Assembly: GCA_964429005.1 (NCBI GenBank)
Contig: CAYSAJ010000009.1
Coordinates: 1-57,758, forward strand
Origin: JACRBE01 sp964429005
GTDB lineage: Bacteria; Chlamydiota; Chlamydiia; Chlamydiales; JACRBE01
DNA length: 57,758 bases
Direction: 5' to 3'
The translations under genes were made by a program, and so were the position numbers. The notes below the pieces were generated by a model. That model did not search any database and was not told where the DNA came from. It saw only the letters and a list, made by a program, of their open reading frames with translations. Positions 34,850 to 44,035 of the stretch are shown here, in pieces. How positions within the stretch are numbered: the stretch's first letter is position 1; each line of letters begins with the position of its first letter.

Positions 34850-36404
34850 ATATCCAGTAGTTTTTTGCAATTTTCTTAAAGTCTTCTACTTGTTTTTTCT
34901 CCCATTTCTCATCTTTTTTTAATTCTTTAGCCATAAAGTGAGCTATTTTCGGGGCCACTTCTATGCACGCTTTTGCGTCTAGCAACAAAGCTCTTGTTCT
35001 GCGAGAGAGGACATCATCTAGGGTGCGTGCCATTTCATGATTAATGGCAAATAGGACTTCGACCCATAGGTAGGGGAAATTTTCATGAATTTTTTCTTTT
35101 AGGCTCGGTCTTTTTTTAATTTCAGCGCGAAGCAATTTATCCTCAGCTCCATAGAGGCTCCAGTGATCGAGTGGATCATGGTTTTCTTTCCAGCCCACTA
35201 GCTTGAGGGTTTTTGTAATACAATTTCGCTCAGGAAGAGATCCAACAACTTGCGCTTTATTCACCACATCTTCAGCCATTCTTCGATAGGTGGTCCATTT
35301 TCCTCCAGCGATGGTAACAAGGCCTGAGGGAGCAACAATAATTGTATGATCTCGAGAGAGAGCCGCAGTATTTTCTCCGGAGTGAGCTTTTATGAGAGGA
35401 CGAAGTCCTGTGAAAACACTTAAGATATCCTTGCGAGTAGGAGCTTTTTTTAGGTAATGAGCGGCTGTTTTCAATATAAAATCTATCTCTTCTTTTAAAG
35501 GTCTTGGTTCTATGGTGGGGTGATCTACGGGAGTATCTGTTGTTCCGACAAGGACCCTGTCATGCCATGGCACCATAAAAAGCACTCTTTTATCTTCTGT
35601 TTGAGGGACAAGTAATGCTGTATGCTTAGGTTGAAAAGTTTTTGGAAGGACGATGTGCACACCTTGACTTGGAGCGATGAGCTCTTTAGCATCCGGATCA
35701 TCCATTTGTCTCACATCATCAGAGAAAACACCGGTAGCATTGATGACACACTTGCCGTGGATTTTATAACTTTTGCCTGTCTCCCCATCTTTAGCTTTTA
35801 CACCACAAATAAGATTTTTCTTTTTGATAAGACCTGTCACTTTCATATAATTCAGAATGACACCACCTTGATCTGCTGCTGTTTTCGCTAAGGTGATAGC
35901 AAGGCGTGAGTCATCAAACTGTCCATCGTAGTAGACGACACCACCGCGCAGATCTTTTGTCTCTAAGGTAGGGATCGCTTTTAATGTTTCCTGCTTAGAA
36001 AGCCAGCGAGACTTTTCAATACCAAGAGAACCCGCTAGCATGTCATACACTTTTAGCCCGATACCATAAAAAGGGCCTTCCCACCAATGATAGTTAGGAA
36101 CAAGAAACGGAAGATGTCGTACAAGATGAGGTGCATTTTGACAAAGAAGTCCTCTCTCTTTGAGCGCTTCAATCACAAGAGATACATTCCCTTGCTGCAA
36201 GTAGCGAAGGCCTCCATGGATCAGTTTCGTGCTCCGGCTTGAAGTCCCTTTCGCGAAATCATATTGCTCTAGAAGCAGAGTACGATATCCACGAGAGGCT
36301 GCATCGACAGCAGCGCCAAGTCCTGTCGCCCCTCCCCCAATAATAATGATGTCGAAATGGTCTGCCCCATCTTCCATTTTTTGGATCATTTTTTCTCGAT
36401 TCAT
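34848..36404 (-). CDS. glpD: Aerobic glycerol-3-phosphate dehydrogenase
   Basis: FAD enzyme of 518 residues that oxidises glycerol-3-phosphate to dihydroxyacetone phosphate at the inner membrane, feeding quinone. The FAD-binding start is DIIIIGGGATGLGAAVDAA, and the family block SSRSTKLIHGGLRYL follows near residue 55. TGLRPLIKAHSG is another conserved GlpD block. The start is the ATG at 36404, overlapping the glpK stop by four bases, with GGAG and AAGG just upstream; an in-frame GTG at 36422 would lie inside glpK. Confidence 0.95.
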   Translation of the reverse strand: MNREKMIQKMEDGADHFDIIIIGGGATGLGAAVDAASRGYRTLLLEQYDFAKGTSSRSTKLIHGGLRYLQQGNVSLVIEALKERGLLCQNAPHLVRHLPFLVPNYHWWEGPFYGIGLKVYDMLAGSLGIEKSRWLSKQETLKAIPTLETKDLRGGVVYYDGQFDDSRLAITLAKTAADQGGVILNYMKVTGLIKKKNLICGVKAKDGETGKSYKIHGKCVINATGVFSDDVRQMDDPDAKELIAPSQGVHIVLPKTFQPKHTALLVPQTEDKRVLFMVPWHDRVLVGTTDTPVDHPTIEPRPLKEEIDFILKTAAHYLKKAPTRKDILSVFTGLRPLIKAHSGENTAALSRDHTIIVAPSGLVTIAGGKWTTYRRMAEDVVNKAQVVGSLPERNCITKTLKLVGWKENHDPLDHWSLYGAEDKLLRAEIKKRPSLKEKIHENFPYLWVEVLFAINHEMARTLDDVLSRRTRALLLDAKACIEVAPKIAHFMAKELKKDEKWEKKQVEDFKKIAKNYWI

Positions 36405-37897
36405 GACCTTGTCTCCCAACACTGCGCCGAGCGGATGGCCTTATTCCAATTTTCCATTAGCTCATGAGCCTCTTCGGCTTTCATTTGAGGGATAAATTTT
36501 CTTTCGAGTTGCCAATAGCTAGCGATTTCAGAAAGATTTTTCCAAAAACCTGTTGCAAGACCTGCCAGATATCCTGCTCCTAAAGCTGTGAGCTCGGGAA
36601 CTTTGGGTCTCAGCACAGGGACATTCATCAGATCGGCTTGAAATTGCATCAGAAGATCGCTTGCAACAACTCCGCCATCAACGCGCAGCTCAGAAATGGG
36701 CATCCCAGAATCTTTTTCCATCGCTTTGAGAACGTCTGTAACTTGGAATGCTATTCCTTCTAAAGCAGCTCTAGCGATATGAGCGGAGGTTGTTCCTCTA
36801 GTGATGCCTAAAATCACTCCTCGTGCATAAGGGTCCCAATGAGGGGCTCCAAGCCCTGTAAAGGCAGGAACAAAATAGACACCATTATTATCCTTGACGC
36901 TGCTTGCTAGTTTTTCGATTTCAATCGATTTGCGGATGATGCCGAGGCCATCTCGAAGCCATTGCACAACAGCCCCTCCGATAAAAACACTCCCTTCTAA
37001 GGCGTAGTAGGTTTTTCCATCGATTTGATAGGCCACAGTCGTAAGAAGATTATGCTTTGAGAGTACAGGTTTTGTTCCTGTATTCATGAGTAGGAAGCAC
37101 CCTGTACCATAGGTCGTTTTGACCATCCCTGACTCCGTGCAAGACTGGCCAAAAAGAGCAGCTTGTTGATCCCCGGCTATTCCTGCGATGGGGACAGGTG
37201 TGGTGAATAGGGAATTTGAGGTTTGGCCATGAACGCCGCTAGAGCTTTTCACTGTGGGCAGCATAGAGCGTGGAATTTCCAAGATGTCCAAAATTTCAGA
37301 ATCCCAATCGAGGGTATGGATGTTGAAAAGAAGGGTACGCGAAGCATTACTTGGATCTGTAATGTGCATTTTTCCGTCAGTTAATTTCCAAATGAGCCAA
37401 GAATCAACAGTACCGAATGCAAGCTCCCCTTTTTTAGCTCTATCTTTAGCATGAGGGATCTGCTGCAATATCCAGTGAAGTTTCGTTCCCGAAAAATAAG
37501 GGTCTAAAAGAAGCCCTGTTTTGTCTTTAAAAGTTTGCTCTAGGTTTTTACTTTTGAGCTGCTGGCAAAAATCTGTCGTTCTTCGATCTTGCCAGACGAT
37601 CGCATTCGTGATCGGTTGACCCGTAGCGCGATCCCAGACAATTGTCGTTTCTCTCTGGTTCGTGATTCCGATCGCTTCGATCTCGGCCGAAGATATTCCT
37701 GCTTTTGTGATGACTTCTGTAATGACGGCAGCTTGTGAAGACCAAATTTCGCTTGGATTATGTTCTACCCAACCTGGCTGAGGAAAGATCTGTTTAAACT
37801 CTTTTTGAGCACTTGCGACAATTTGCCCTTCATGATTGATTAAAACAGCGCGCGAACTAGTCGTACCTTGATCAAGTGCTAGTATGTATCTCTTCAT
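36401..37897 (-). CDS. glpK: Glycerol kinase
   Basis: FGGY-family kinase of 498 residues that turns glycerol into glycerol-3-phosphate. The ATP-site start is ALDQGTTSSRAVLINHEGQ, and the blocks IAGDQQAALFGQ and FTGLGAPHWDPYARG are typical. The start is ATG with GGGGGAG nine bases upstream. glpD overlaps its end, so the two form an operon; glpF lies 4 kb away on the other side of a giant gene. Confidence 0.96.
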   Translation of the reverse strand: MKRYILALDQGTTSSRAVLINHEGQIVASAQKEFKQIFPQPGWVEHNPSEIWSSQAAVITEVITKAGISSAEIEAIGITNQRETTIVWDRATGQPITNAIVWQDRRTTDFCQQLKSKNLEQTFKDKTGLLLDPYFSGTKLHWILQQIPHAKDRAKKGELAFGTVDSWLIWKLTDGKMHITDPSNASRTLLFNIHTLDWDSEILDILEIPRSMLPTVKSSSGVHGQTSNSLFTTPVPIAGIAGDQQAALFGQSCTESGMVKTTYGTGCFLLMNTGTKPVLSKHNLLTTVAYQIDGKTYYALEGSVFIGGAVVQWLRDGLGIIRKSIEIEKLASSVKDNNGVYFVPAFTGLGAPHWDPYARGVILGITRGTTSAHIARAALEGIAFQVTDVLKAMEKDSGMPISELRVDGGVVASDLLMQFQADLMNVPVLRPKVPELTALGAGYLAGLATGFWKNLSEIASYWQLERKFIPQMKAEEAHELMENWNKAIRSAQCWETRS

Positions 37898-37921
37898 CAG
37901 TAGCTCCCCCTGTACTTACTT

Positions 37922-37945
37922 TGCGTTTTTTTCAATTGATGTCAA
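37922..37945 (-). promoter_or_regulatory. Possible glpK promoter
   Basis: On the minus strand a perfect TTGACA (37945-37940) lies 43 bases before the glpK ATG. A good -10 box is not apparent at 16-19 bases (AAAGTA region), so only the -35 element is convincing. Confidence 0.3.
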
Positions 37946-37965
37946 CAGTTCGAAGGGCAGTTTTT

Positions 37966-40900
37966 CTATAAAACATCCTTTTTCGCATAGATTTCATAAA
38001 CACCTTTAGTACAATAGTTATTTCCAACGACAAGTGACGAATCTACATATTCCCATGGACTGGGGCTTCCTAACGACTTTAACACTGGTCCTTCATACAC
38101 ATATACTTGCCCTCCGACATGAAGATCGATTCCAAGCTCTTTTGCCCTCTCTCGAGCCATGCTCAAAAGAGCATTTTTGAACTCTGGGGAAATGTTGAAT
38201 GGATAGAACCTCTCAAGAAGCAAGACAGGTTTTCCCTCATGAAAAAGGAGTTTTAAAAAGGATCTTGCAACCATTTTTTCTGAGGCCTCGTCTTTGATTT
38301 CTACGATTTGGATCTTCCCATCCATACAGGTGCCAAGAAGAGCTTTATTTTTACTTGGATCTGCACTGATACCTTGGCAGGATCCTACAATCTCTGTTCC
38401 TGATAAAAATAGATCCTCTGGATCATCGGTGATCTTTACAACAAATCTTTTCTGATCAAGATCCTTGATTATATTATGAATCTCTTCATTTAGGGCTGGT
38501 GAAAGCTTTGGGTCTTTGCTGACTTCTTCTGCCAGCATCTTGAGAAAGTTTTTCTGTTCTTTGCTTGTTTTAGCATCAAAAAGGCTCATCAAGATTTGCT
38601 CAAGTCTATTTTTTCCATGAGTAACCCTTGGGCTCTCCGTAAGAAGAGATGCAGAAAAAGAGAGTTCTCCAGCAAGTTTTTTCACAAAAAAGGTCTCAAT
38701 CATCCAGCTTCGTAGATCAAATGGTCCTTCTCGAGCTACAGGGATCTCTGACGCACTTCCTGCTCCAGCTGCGGCAGCTCTATTTGGAACCAGGCTTACT
38801 GGCCCTGGCAGGTGTTGCCACATCTGCCAAACACTTTTATCACTTCCTTCTTTATGCCAGGATGAAAGAGCGGTAGCGTGGGGATTTCCTTCCGTTTTAT
38901 ATCTCTCTGCATGAAAAGTCCCTTTAAGAAGGGATTGAATGAATCTTGTCATCTCTGTTTTAGCTAGAGGATCTTCAATTCTTGAAGCATAAGTCTCAAA
39001 TGCGAAAGGATATCTCTGCTTTTCACTAAGAGCTAAATAAAGAGGAAGTTGATCGGAATCGAGGGGAAAGAGCTTTTCTCTGATGACTTCTCCGATCATT
39101 GCCTCAAGATCTTTCACAGTGAAATCTCCTACGAGTCTAGGATCAAATTGATGAGGAGAGGGCTCTGTTAACTTGATAACAATCACAATAATTTCAGCAC
39201 ATTTTCTTAACGCGGTTGCATTCTCAATTCCAAGCGTTACACACCTTTCAAGGATGTGAAGTTTTGTCTCAAAAGGAAGATCACTTTTTTTGAGTGTATC
39301 GATCATCGAGATGAGGCTTTTCTCGAGGCCACTTTTTAAACTTTTTAATTCAAGGCGATGTGCCCAAATAGAATCTCTTATTTTGAGAAGTCGTGGGTAA
39401 AGAGTTTCTTCAGGGATGGTTACCTCTTCATTACAAAAGAAGGAGATGATCGTCGCAAGAGATCCAAGTGGTGCTAGAGGGCGCCCATCTCTTCCTTTGA
39501 TAAAGCCCTCTAGATGGTTTCTAAAAGATTCTTTATCAAAATGAAGCAAAGCTCCTCTAAGCAACTCTTTTCTAAGTAAGGGGTCTCCATATTGCGACGC
39601 TTTGTAAAGAGCTAAAATAAAAGGAAGAGTAATATCAAGCTCTGGATTGGCTTTTTTTGCCTTAGCCATGAACAATACAATCAGTGCGAAAAGAGGTGGA
39701 ATTTCTTCGTCTAAAAATGGAGCGAGATCTCCCTCTTTCAGTAAAGTTCTTAGATTGCCTTCAAGGATCTCTTTTGTGAAAATAGAGCCATAATTCCTTG
39801 TTAATACCTCAGCTAGTTCTTCTTTATGAAGAGAGGTATATATATCAAGGTCACAACTTAAACAGATTTTTTCAACGATGACGGGATCTGTAATCTGAAA
39901 AACTTCTGAAAGTATACCGGGATAAAAATCTTTCCCTGCGCCCTTCAAAGCACAAATTTCTGCAAGCTCGTGCAGGGCGGATTTATCGGTGATCCGGCAC
40001 TTTTTGATGTAGAACTCAAAAGCACCTATTGTATATTTCCTAGCTTGAGTCTTGAGGATTTCTACTCTATTTCTTTCCTCTATAAGAAGAAATTTATCTA
40101 GGCAATTATTTATTAAATGAGGATTGAAATATAAGCCAGTTTCAAAAACTTTCAATAACTGATTTTGATCGGTGATCGCACAAGCTTTTAATAAATCAGA
40201 TGCCTTATTAGGATTTATTGGAAAAAGCCAGAGAATGATCTCACCGATTGTTTTCTCATCGGTAATTCCAATCCCAGCAAACATATATGGAAGGAATCTT
40301 GCAGCTTTCGTTAAGCAGATTTTTGCGATTTCTACTTTTTGTGATGGGTCAGTAATCAGAAAAGAGTCAAAATATTTTCCAGTAGAAAGAGGTCTATGCT
40401 CAGCGCTAATCTTAGCGATCTCAAAAAGAGCCTCCGGATCGTTAATTCCAAACGATTGAATGCAAAGAGCTGCAGGAGGGATCTCGACCTCTCCTGCGTA
40501 ATTCTCCCCATCTTTAGGTGTGATTTTGGCGCAGATCTTTGAGATTTCGACTAAAATCTTTGGATCTCTAATTCCGAGCATCTCTACAATACGAATTGCT
40601 GTTTGGGGAGAATTTTCAGCGCTAATTCTTAGGATTTTATTAATCATCTCAGTGTTAGTGATCCCAAGCACAGATATATAGGAAATATCATCCACAAACG
40701 CCGCAGCGCAGATTTCAGCTAGCTCTCCTTTAAGCTCTTCACTGGGTGAATCAAACCCCCTTATAAAATCGAGCAATTTTACTTCTCGTCTGCGGCCGAG
40801 TGATTTAGCCAATTCTAAAGTGAAGAGGGGGCATCCGATTTTATTCGCGAGCTGTGCTAAAAATTTTCCATCAAATTCATATGCTAAAAAACCCCTAATT

Positions 40901-41694
40901 ATTCGTACATCTATCATCCCCCTTGAATCTGCTGATGGAGATACTTCTTCCGCAGAACTATCTTTGATAAAAGAGCCTTGTAGTAGAAGTTCATCATGCG
41001 GGACTCTTCCTAGCAGATCTCTAATAAGGGCAGGATTTTCCTGAAGCTTTCTCTTCCCATACTCCGGATCTTCAAAACCAGGATCATCTTTTCCTCCATC
41101 ACACCACCATACAAGATAACAAAAAAAGGGGAAAAGAGGACTTTCTGAAATTTTTCCAAAATCAGATTGGAGAGCCAAAAGCTCTTTATTGATAAGCCCT
41201 TCTCTGTGACGCAGTTCGATAAGAGACGCTAAGACAGACTCCCCCCTTCCATTTCTATAGGAGAGTAAAATTGAGGGATCTGCGGCAATATCTCCCTCTA
41301 CGAGTCCTGTGAGCTCTGCAAGTTTTACTCTGTCTTCCGGATCTAAAGAGTGGTAGATAGGGATGAGCTGTTCTTTGTCCAACTTCTCAGAGAGTGAAAA
41401 CAGAAGGTGGCAAAGAGTTTCTGTTCTTGAAATTGGAGGAGAGGATCCTTCAAGCGCTTTTAATGCCGCTTCTGTTATCTGATTTCTCATCGGCTCAAGG
41501 AGATCATATGCACGCTCTCGATCTATACCGGGCGANNNNNNNNNNGAAAGAGAAGGGTCCCCTTCTTCAGCTTTCACATATTTCAAAAGAAAAAACGCTC
41601 TTTCGACAACTTCACGTAAAGGTAGGTTTTCACCCTTTTTAGGCTCTCTCGTAAAATAGGGAGGAAGAAAAGAACTTGGAGATATAGGTCCCAT
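37966..41694 (-). CDS. Giant protein with tandem ~30-residue repeats
   Basis: Unrecognised protein of about 1242 residues, the largest in the window. Between about 340 and 620 at least nine units of roughly 30 residues recur, each opening with a hydrophobic-I-T/x-D motif: GITNTE (344), GIRDPK (374), GINDPE (416), LITDPS (447), GITDEK (476), AITDQN (506), LIEER (537), RITDKS (567) and QITDPV (600). Several continue as EIAKIC or similar, as in a helical solenoid. Residues about 1065-1242 look like a separate compact domain. No signal peptide or membrane segment. A ten-N gap lies near codon 50, so the N-terminus may be misassembled. It sits between glpF and glpK. Confidence 0.75.
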   Translation of the reverse strand: MGPISPSSFLPPYFTREPKKGENLPLREVVERAFFLLKYVKAEEGDPSLXXXXSPGIDRERAYDLLEPMRNQITEAALKALEGSSPPISRTETLCHLLFSLSEKLDKEQLIPIYHSLDPEDRVKLAELTGLVEGDIAADPSILLSYRNGRGESVLASLIELRHREGLINKELLALQSDFGKISESPLFPFFCYLVWWCDGGKDDPGFEDPEYGKRKLQENPALIRDLLGRVPHDELLLQGSFIKDSSAEEVSPSADSRGMIDVRIIRGFLAYEFDGKFLAQLANKIGCPLFTLELAKSLGRRREVKLLDFIRGFDSPSEELKGELAEICAAAFVDDISYISVLGITNTEMINKILRISAENSPQTAIRIVEMLGIRDPKILVEISKICAKITPKDGENYAGEVEIPPAALCIQSFGINDPEALFEIAKISAEHRPLSTGKYFDSFLITDPSQKVEIAKICLTKAARFLPYMFAGIGITDEKTIGEIILWLFPINPNKASDLLKACAITDQNQLLKVFETGLYFNPHLINNCLDKFLLIEERNRVEILKTQARKYTIGAFEFYIKKCRITDKSALHELAEICALKGAGKDFYPGILSEVFQITDPVIVEKICLSCDLDIYTSLHKEELAEVLTRNYGSIFTKEILEGNLRTLLKEGDLAPFLDEEIPPLFALIVLFMAKAKKANPELDITLPFILALYKASQYGDPLLRKELLRGALLHFDKESFRNHLEGFIKGRDGRPLAPLGSLATIISFFCNEEVTIPEETLYPRLLKIRDSIWAHRLELKSLKSGLEKSLISMIDTLKKSDLPFETKLHILERCVTLGIENATALRKCAEIIVIVIKLTEPSPHQFDPRLVGDFTVKDLEAMIGEVIREKLFPLDSDQLPLYLALSEKQRYPFAFETYASRIEDPLAKTEMTRFIQSLLKGTFHAERYKTEGNPHATALSSWHKEGSDKSVWQMWQHLPGPVSLVPNRAAAAGAGSASEIPVAREGPFDLRSWMIETFFVKKLAGELSFSASLLTESPRVTHGKNRLEQILMSLFDAKTSKEQKNFLKMLAEEVSKDPKLSPALNEEIHNIIKDLDQKRFVVKITDDPEDLFLSGTEIVGSCQGISADPSKNKALLGTCMDGKIQIVEIKDEASEKMVARSFLKLLFHEGKPVLLLERFYPFNISPEFKNALLSMARERAKELGIDLHVGGQVYVYEGPVLKSLGSPSPWEYVDSSLVVGNNYCTKGVYEIYAKKDVL
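41536..41545. other. Assembly gap (10 N)
   Basis: Ten unknown bases inside the giant repeat gene. The reading frame is open on both sides when the gap is taken as ten bases, so the real missing length is probably 1 modulo 3. Confidence 0.95.
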
Positions 41695-41825
41695 GAAACC
41701 TCAATTCGTCAGAATGCTCATTCTTTACATTTCTCTTTCTTATGTTGATGTCAATAAATATCTTGATTTTGGGACTGATTTATGGTCTATTCCGAAGTTG
41801 TTAGATTAGATAGTGAATAGGAGAA

Positions 41826-42563
41826 ATGATGAATTACAATATTTTCATCGGAGAGCTCATCGGCACAATGATCCTGATTCTTTTAGGGAACGGTTCTGTT
41901 GCAACAGTTTTACTTGATAAATCTAAAGGACAAAATTCTGGTTGGATTGTGATCACGGCTGGATGGGGCTTTGCTGTTGCGATGGCAGTCTATGCTACAG
42001 GCTGGGTGAGTGGTGGTCATCTCAATCCTGCCGTAACAATAGGACTTACAATAGCTAAGCAAAGCGCTCCTTCTTTGATGCCCTCTTACTTTTTAGGACA
42101 AATCCTAGGGGCTATGCTGGGATCTATTTTAGTATGGCTTGCATTTTTCCCTCATTGGACGGCAACTCATAATGAGCAATATAAATTTCTTTGCTTTGCA
42201 ACCCGCCCCGCCATTCGAAATATCTTTTGGAATTTCGTTTGTGAGGTAATTGGAACAGCTGTTCTTCTTATCGGCGTGCTTGGGATTTTCAATAAGCACA
42301 ATGGAATCGCCGATGGCGTAGGTCCTTATGCAGTAGGAATACTAGTCTTTAGCATTGGGCTGTCTTTAGGAGGCCCTACAGGATATGCAATTAACCCTGC
42401 AAGAGATTTAGGGCCAAGACTTGTTCATGCTTTATTTCCCATTCAAGGGAAAGGGACATCTGATTGGGCTTATGCCTGGGTTCCGGTCCTAGGGCCTATT
42501 TTAGGAGGAATAGTAGGTGCGATCATTTATCAAACGTTTATTGCCCGGCTTACAGCGTTATAA
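41826..42563 (+). CDS. glpF: Glycerol uptake facilitator (MIP family)
   Basis: Aquaglyceroporin of 245 residues with six hydrophobic segments and two half-helices. The first NPA is HLNPAVT (67-69), the second INPARDLGPR (190-198). Asp after NPAR is the mark of glycerol facilitators rather than water channels. The start is the ATG at 41826 or the one at 41829; TAGGAG precedes them. It is divergent from the giant gene; its stop abuts the stop of the convergent gene with no gap. It supplies substrate for glpK. Confidence 0.94.
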   Translation: MMNYNIFIGELIGTMILILLGNGSVATVLLDKSKGQNSGWIVITAGWGFAVAMAVYATGWVSGGHLNPAVTIGLTIAKQSAPSLMPSYFLGQILGAMLGSILVWLAFFPHWTATHNEQYKFLCFATRPAIRNIFWNFVCEVIGTAVLLIGVLGIFNKHNGIADGVGPYAVGILVFSIGLSLGGPTGYAINPARDLGPRLVHALFPIQGKGTSDWAYAWVPVLGPILGGIVGAIIYQTFIARLTAL

Positions 42564-43160
42564 TCAATAAGGCTCGGCTTCATAATCCATATCTGCGCGA
42601 AGGGCAGCCCAAAACAAAAGAAGTCTTGGATCGAGCTGCTGAGCCTCGAAGATTTTTGGATTCTTGACTTTCACTTTCCAATCATCCTTATAGTGAAGGA
42701 CTGCTCGTTCCATTCTAGCAAATTCTTTATGGTTTAGGGGCTCTTTGAGGTTGAAATTCACCCCCGTTTTGTTTTCAAATGAAGTAGCTAATAGTTCATG
42801 CTCAGATGAAAATATGTCTAAAACAAAGGTAAAGTATTTCGTTTTCACTTCAAGATTTTCTTCAATGAACCCTATAAGAGAATCATTTTCATCCATGACT
42901 TGATAGGAGATTTTACCTCCTTGAAAATCTGCCACAGCTTTACCTAGAAAATGATTCTGTCTGTCATAAAATTCATATGCTGGAGATATTGAAATGCGTC
43001 TGATGATCACTCCAATTCTCTCTTTTTTTGTTTCTATGCTAAATTTTGATCCCCATGCATTAATATGCTGTTTAATCCAGTATTCTTGAGGGAAATCGCT
43101 CACGTCAAAAGCTTGCAAACTACCAAAAAAACATAAACAAAGAAAAAGAGATCGTCTCAT
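42564..43160 (-). CDS. Exported protein, possible tubby/LURP-like fold
   Basis: Protein of 198 residues with a signal peptide (MRRSLFLCLCFFGSLQA). The mature part is rich in beta strands with aromatic and charged residues: YEFYDRQNHFLGKAVADF, ISYQVMDENDSLIGFIEEN and YFTFVLDIFSSEHELLATS. This alternation of 'YxFYDxxxxxLG' units is reminiscent of the tubby C-terminal/LURP-one fold, but the resemblance is weak. Its ATG overlaps the stop of the preceding HAD-like gene by four bases, so the two exported proteins form one unit. Confidence 0.65.
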   Translation of the reverse strand: MRRSLFLCLCFFGSLQAFDVSDFPQEYWIKQHINAWGSKFSIETKKERIGVIIRRISISPAYEFYDRQNHFLGKAVADFQGGKISYQVMDENDSLIGFIEENLEVKTKYFTFVLDIFSSEHELLATSFENKTGVNFNLKEPLNHKEFARMERAVLHYKDDWKVKVKNPKIFEAQQLDPRLLLFWAALRADMDYEAEPY

Positions 43161-43999
43161 AAAGAATTTCCTGAATTAAGTTTAGACAATATCTCTTTAT
43201 CAGTAAGCCACTGCTCATGCTGTTGAAGATGATTGAACTGATGAGTTAATAACTCTTCATCAAAGTCTCGATAAAACCGATGAGCTCCAAGATAGTGGAT
43301 ATTCAATAAAGGGATTTGCATTGAGCCTATTTCTTCTATAACCGACTTGTGATGGTGGGCCATATCATCAATGAAAACTATCTGAGAGGGTCTTAGCTTT
43401 GCTTTCTCTAGAAAAGCTTTAAGCACTTTTCCTTTGGTTGTCCCATAAGAAAATAATATTCCTTCTTCATATAAAGGAGGCAAATGAGCTCCTTTTTGAA
43501 GTTCAGTAAATTCATAACTCTCTGGGAAAGAATGAAAATGAGTAAAAGTGACCCCTAATGCTTTAAGAAATTCAATCCGCCAAGTTTCAGTACGAGGAAT
43601 TGCACCATAACTACCTCTAGGGAAATTGGTCAATGCAATGACGATAAATCCCTCCTCTTTCAACTTCTGAATAAAATCAGCGATACCTTCTTCAATAATG
43701 TGCCTCTTTGAAAGAAGCTGACTTAAACTTGCTTTGCGCAATATTTCTTCTTGCTCTGCAGGGTTCGCTTGGTTCATCGCTTCCTCGGTCAATTGCACAA
43801 ATTTTAGATAGCCATAAGGATGAGCGAATTGATCTTCTGTACATACAATCACATCATCAATGTCAAATACGATGAGAGTTTGAGGATCGAGAGACTTCCA
43901 TTCATTTAATACCTGCAAATGACTTGTTTCTATCCATTCACTCCAAACGAATTGACTAAGAAAAACAAAAAATATCGAAACAATAAAACGAAATCTCAT
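43157..43999 (-). CDS. Exported HAD-like protein, DUF2608 family
   Basis: Protein of 280 residues with a signal peptide (about 1-20, MRFRFIVSIFFVFLSQFVWS). HAD-superfamily motifs: D46 and D48 in VFDIDDVI, threonine in IALTNFP, lysine in GTTKGKV, and acidic pair in IVFIDDMAHH. The overall layout fits DUF2608, a family known in Legionella, Coxiella and chlamydia-like bacteria. Substrate unknown; phosphatase activity is likely from the motifs. It is translated together with the next gene (ATGA overlap). Confidence 0.82.
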   Translation of the reverse strand: MRFRFIVSIFFVFLSQFVWSEWIETSHLQVLNEWKSLDPQTLIVFDIDDVIVCTEDQFAHPYGYLKFVQLTEEAMNQANPAEQEEILRKASLSQLLSKRHIIEEGIADFIQKLKEEGFIVIALTNFPRGSYGAIPRTETWRIEFLKALGVTFTHFHSFPESYEFTELQKGAHLPPLYEEGILFSYGTTKGKVLKAFLEKAKLRPSQIVFIDDMAHHHKSVIEEIGSMQIPLLNIHYLGAHRFYRDFDEELLTHQFNHLQQHEQWLTDKEILSKLNSGNSL

Positions 44000-44035
44000 A
44001 AGACCTCAGATTTCATTCATTATAACCATTTTTCG

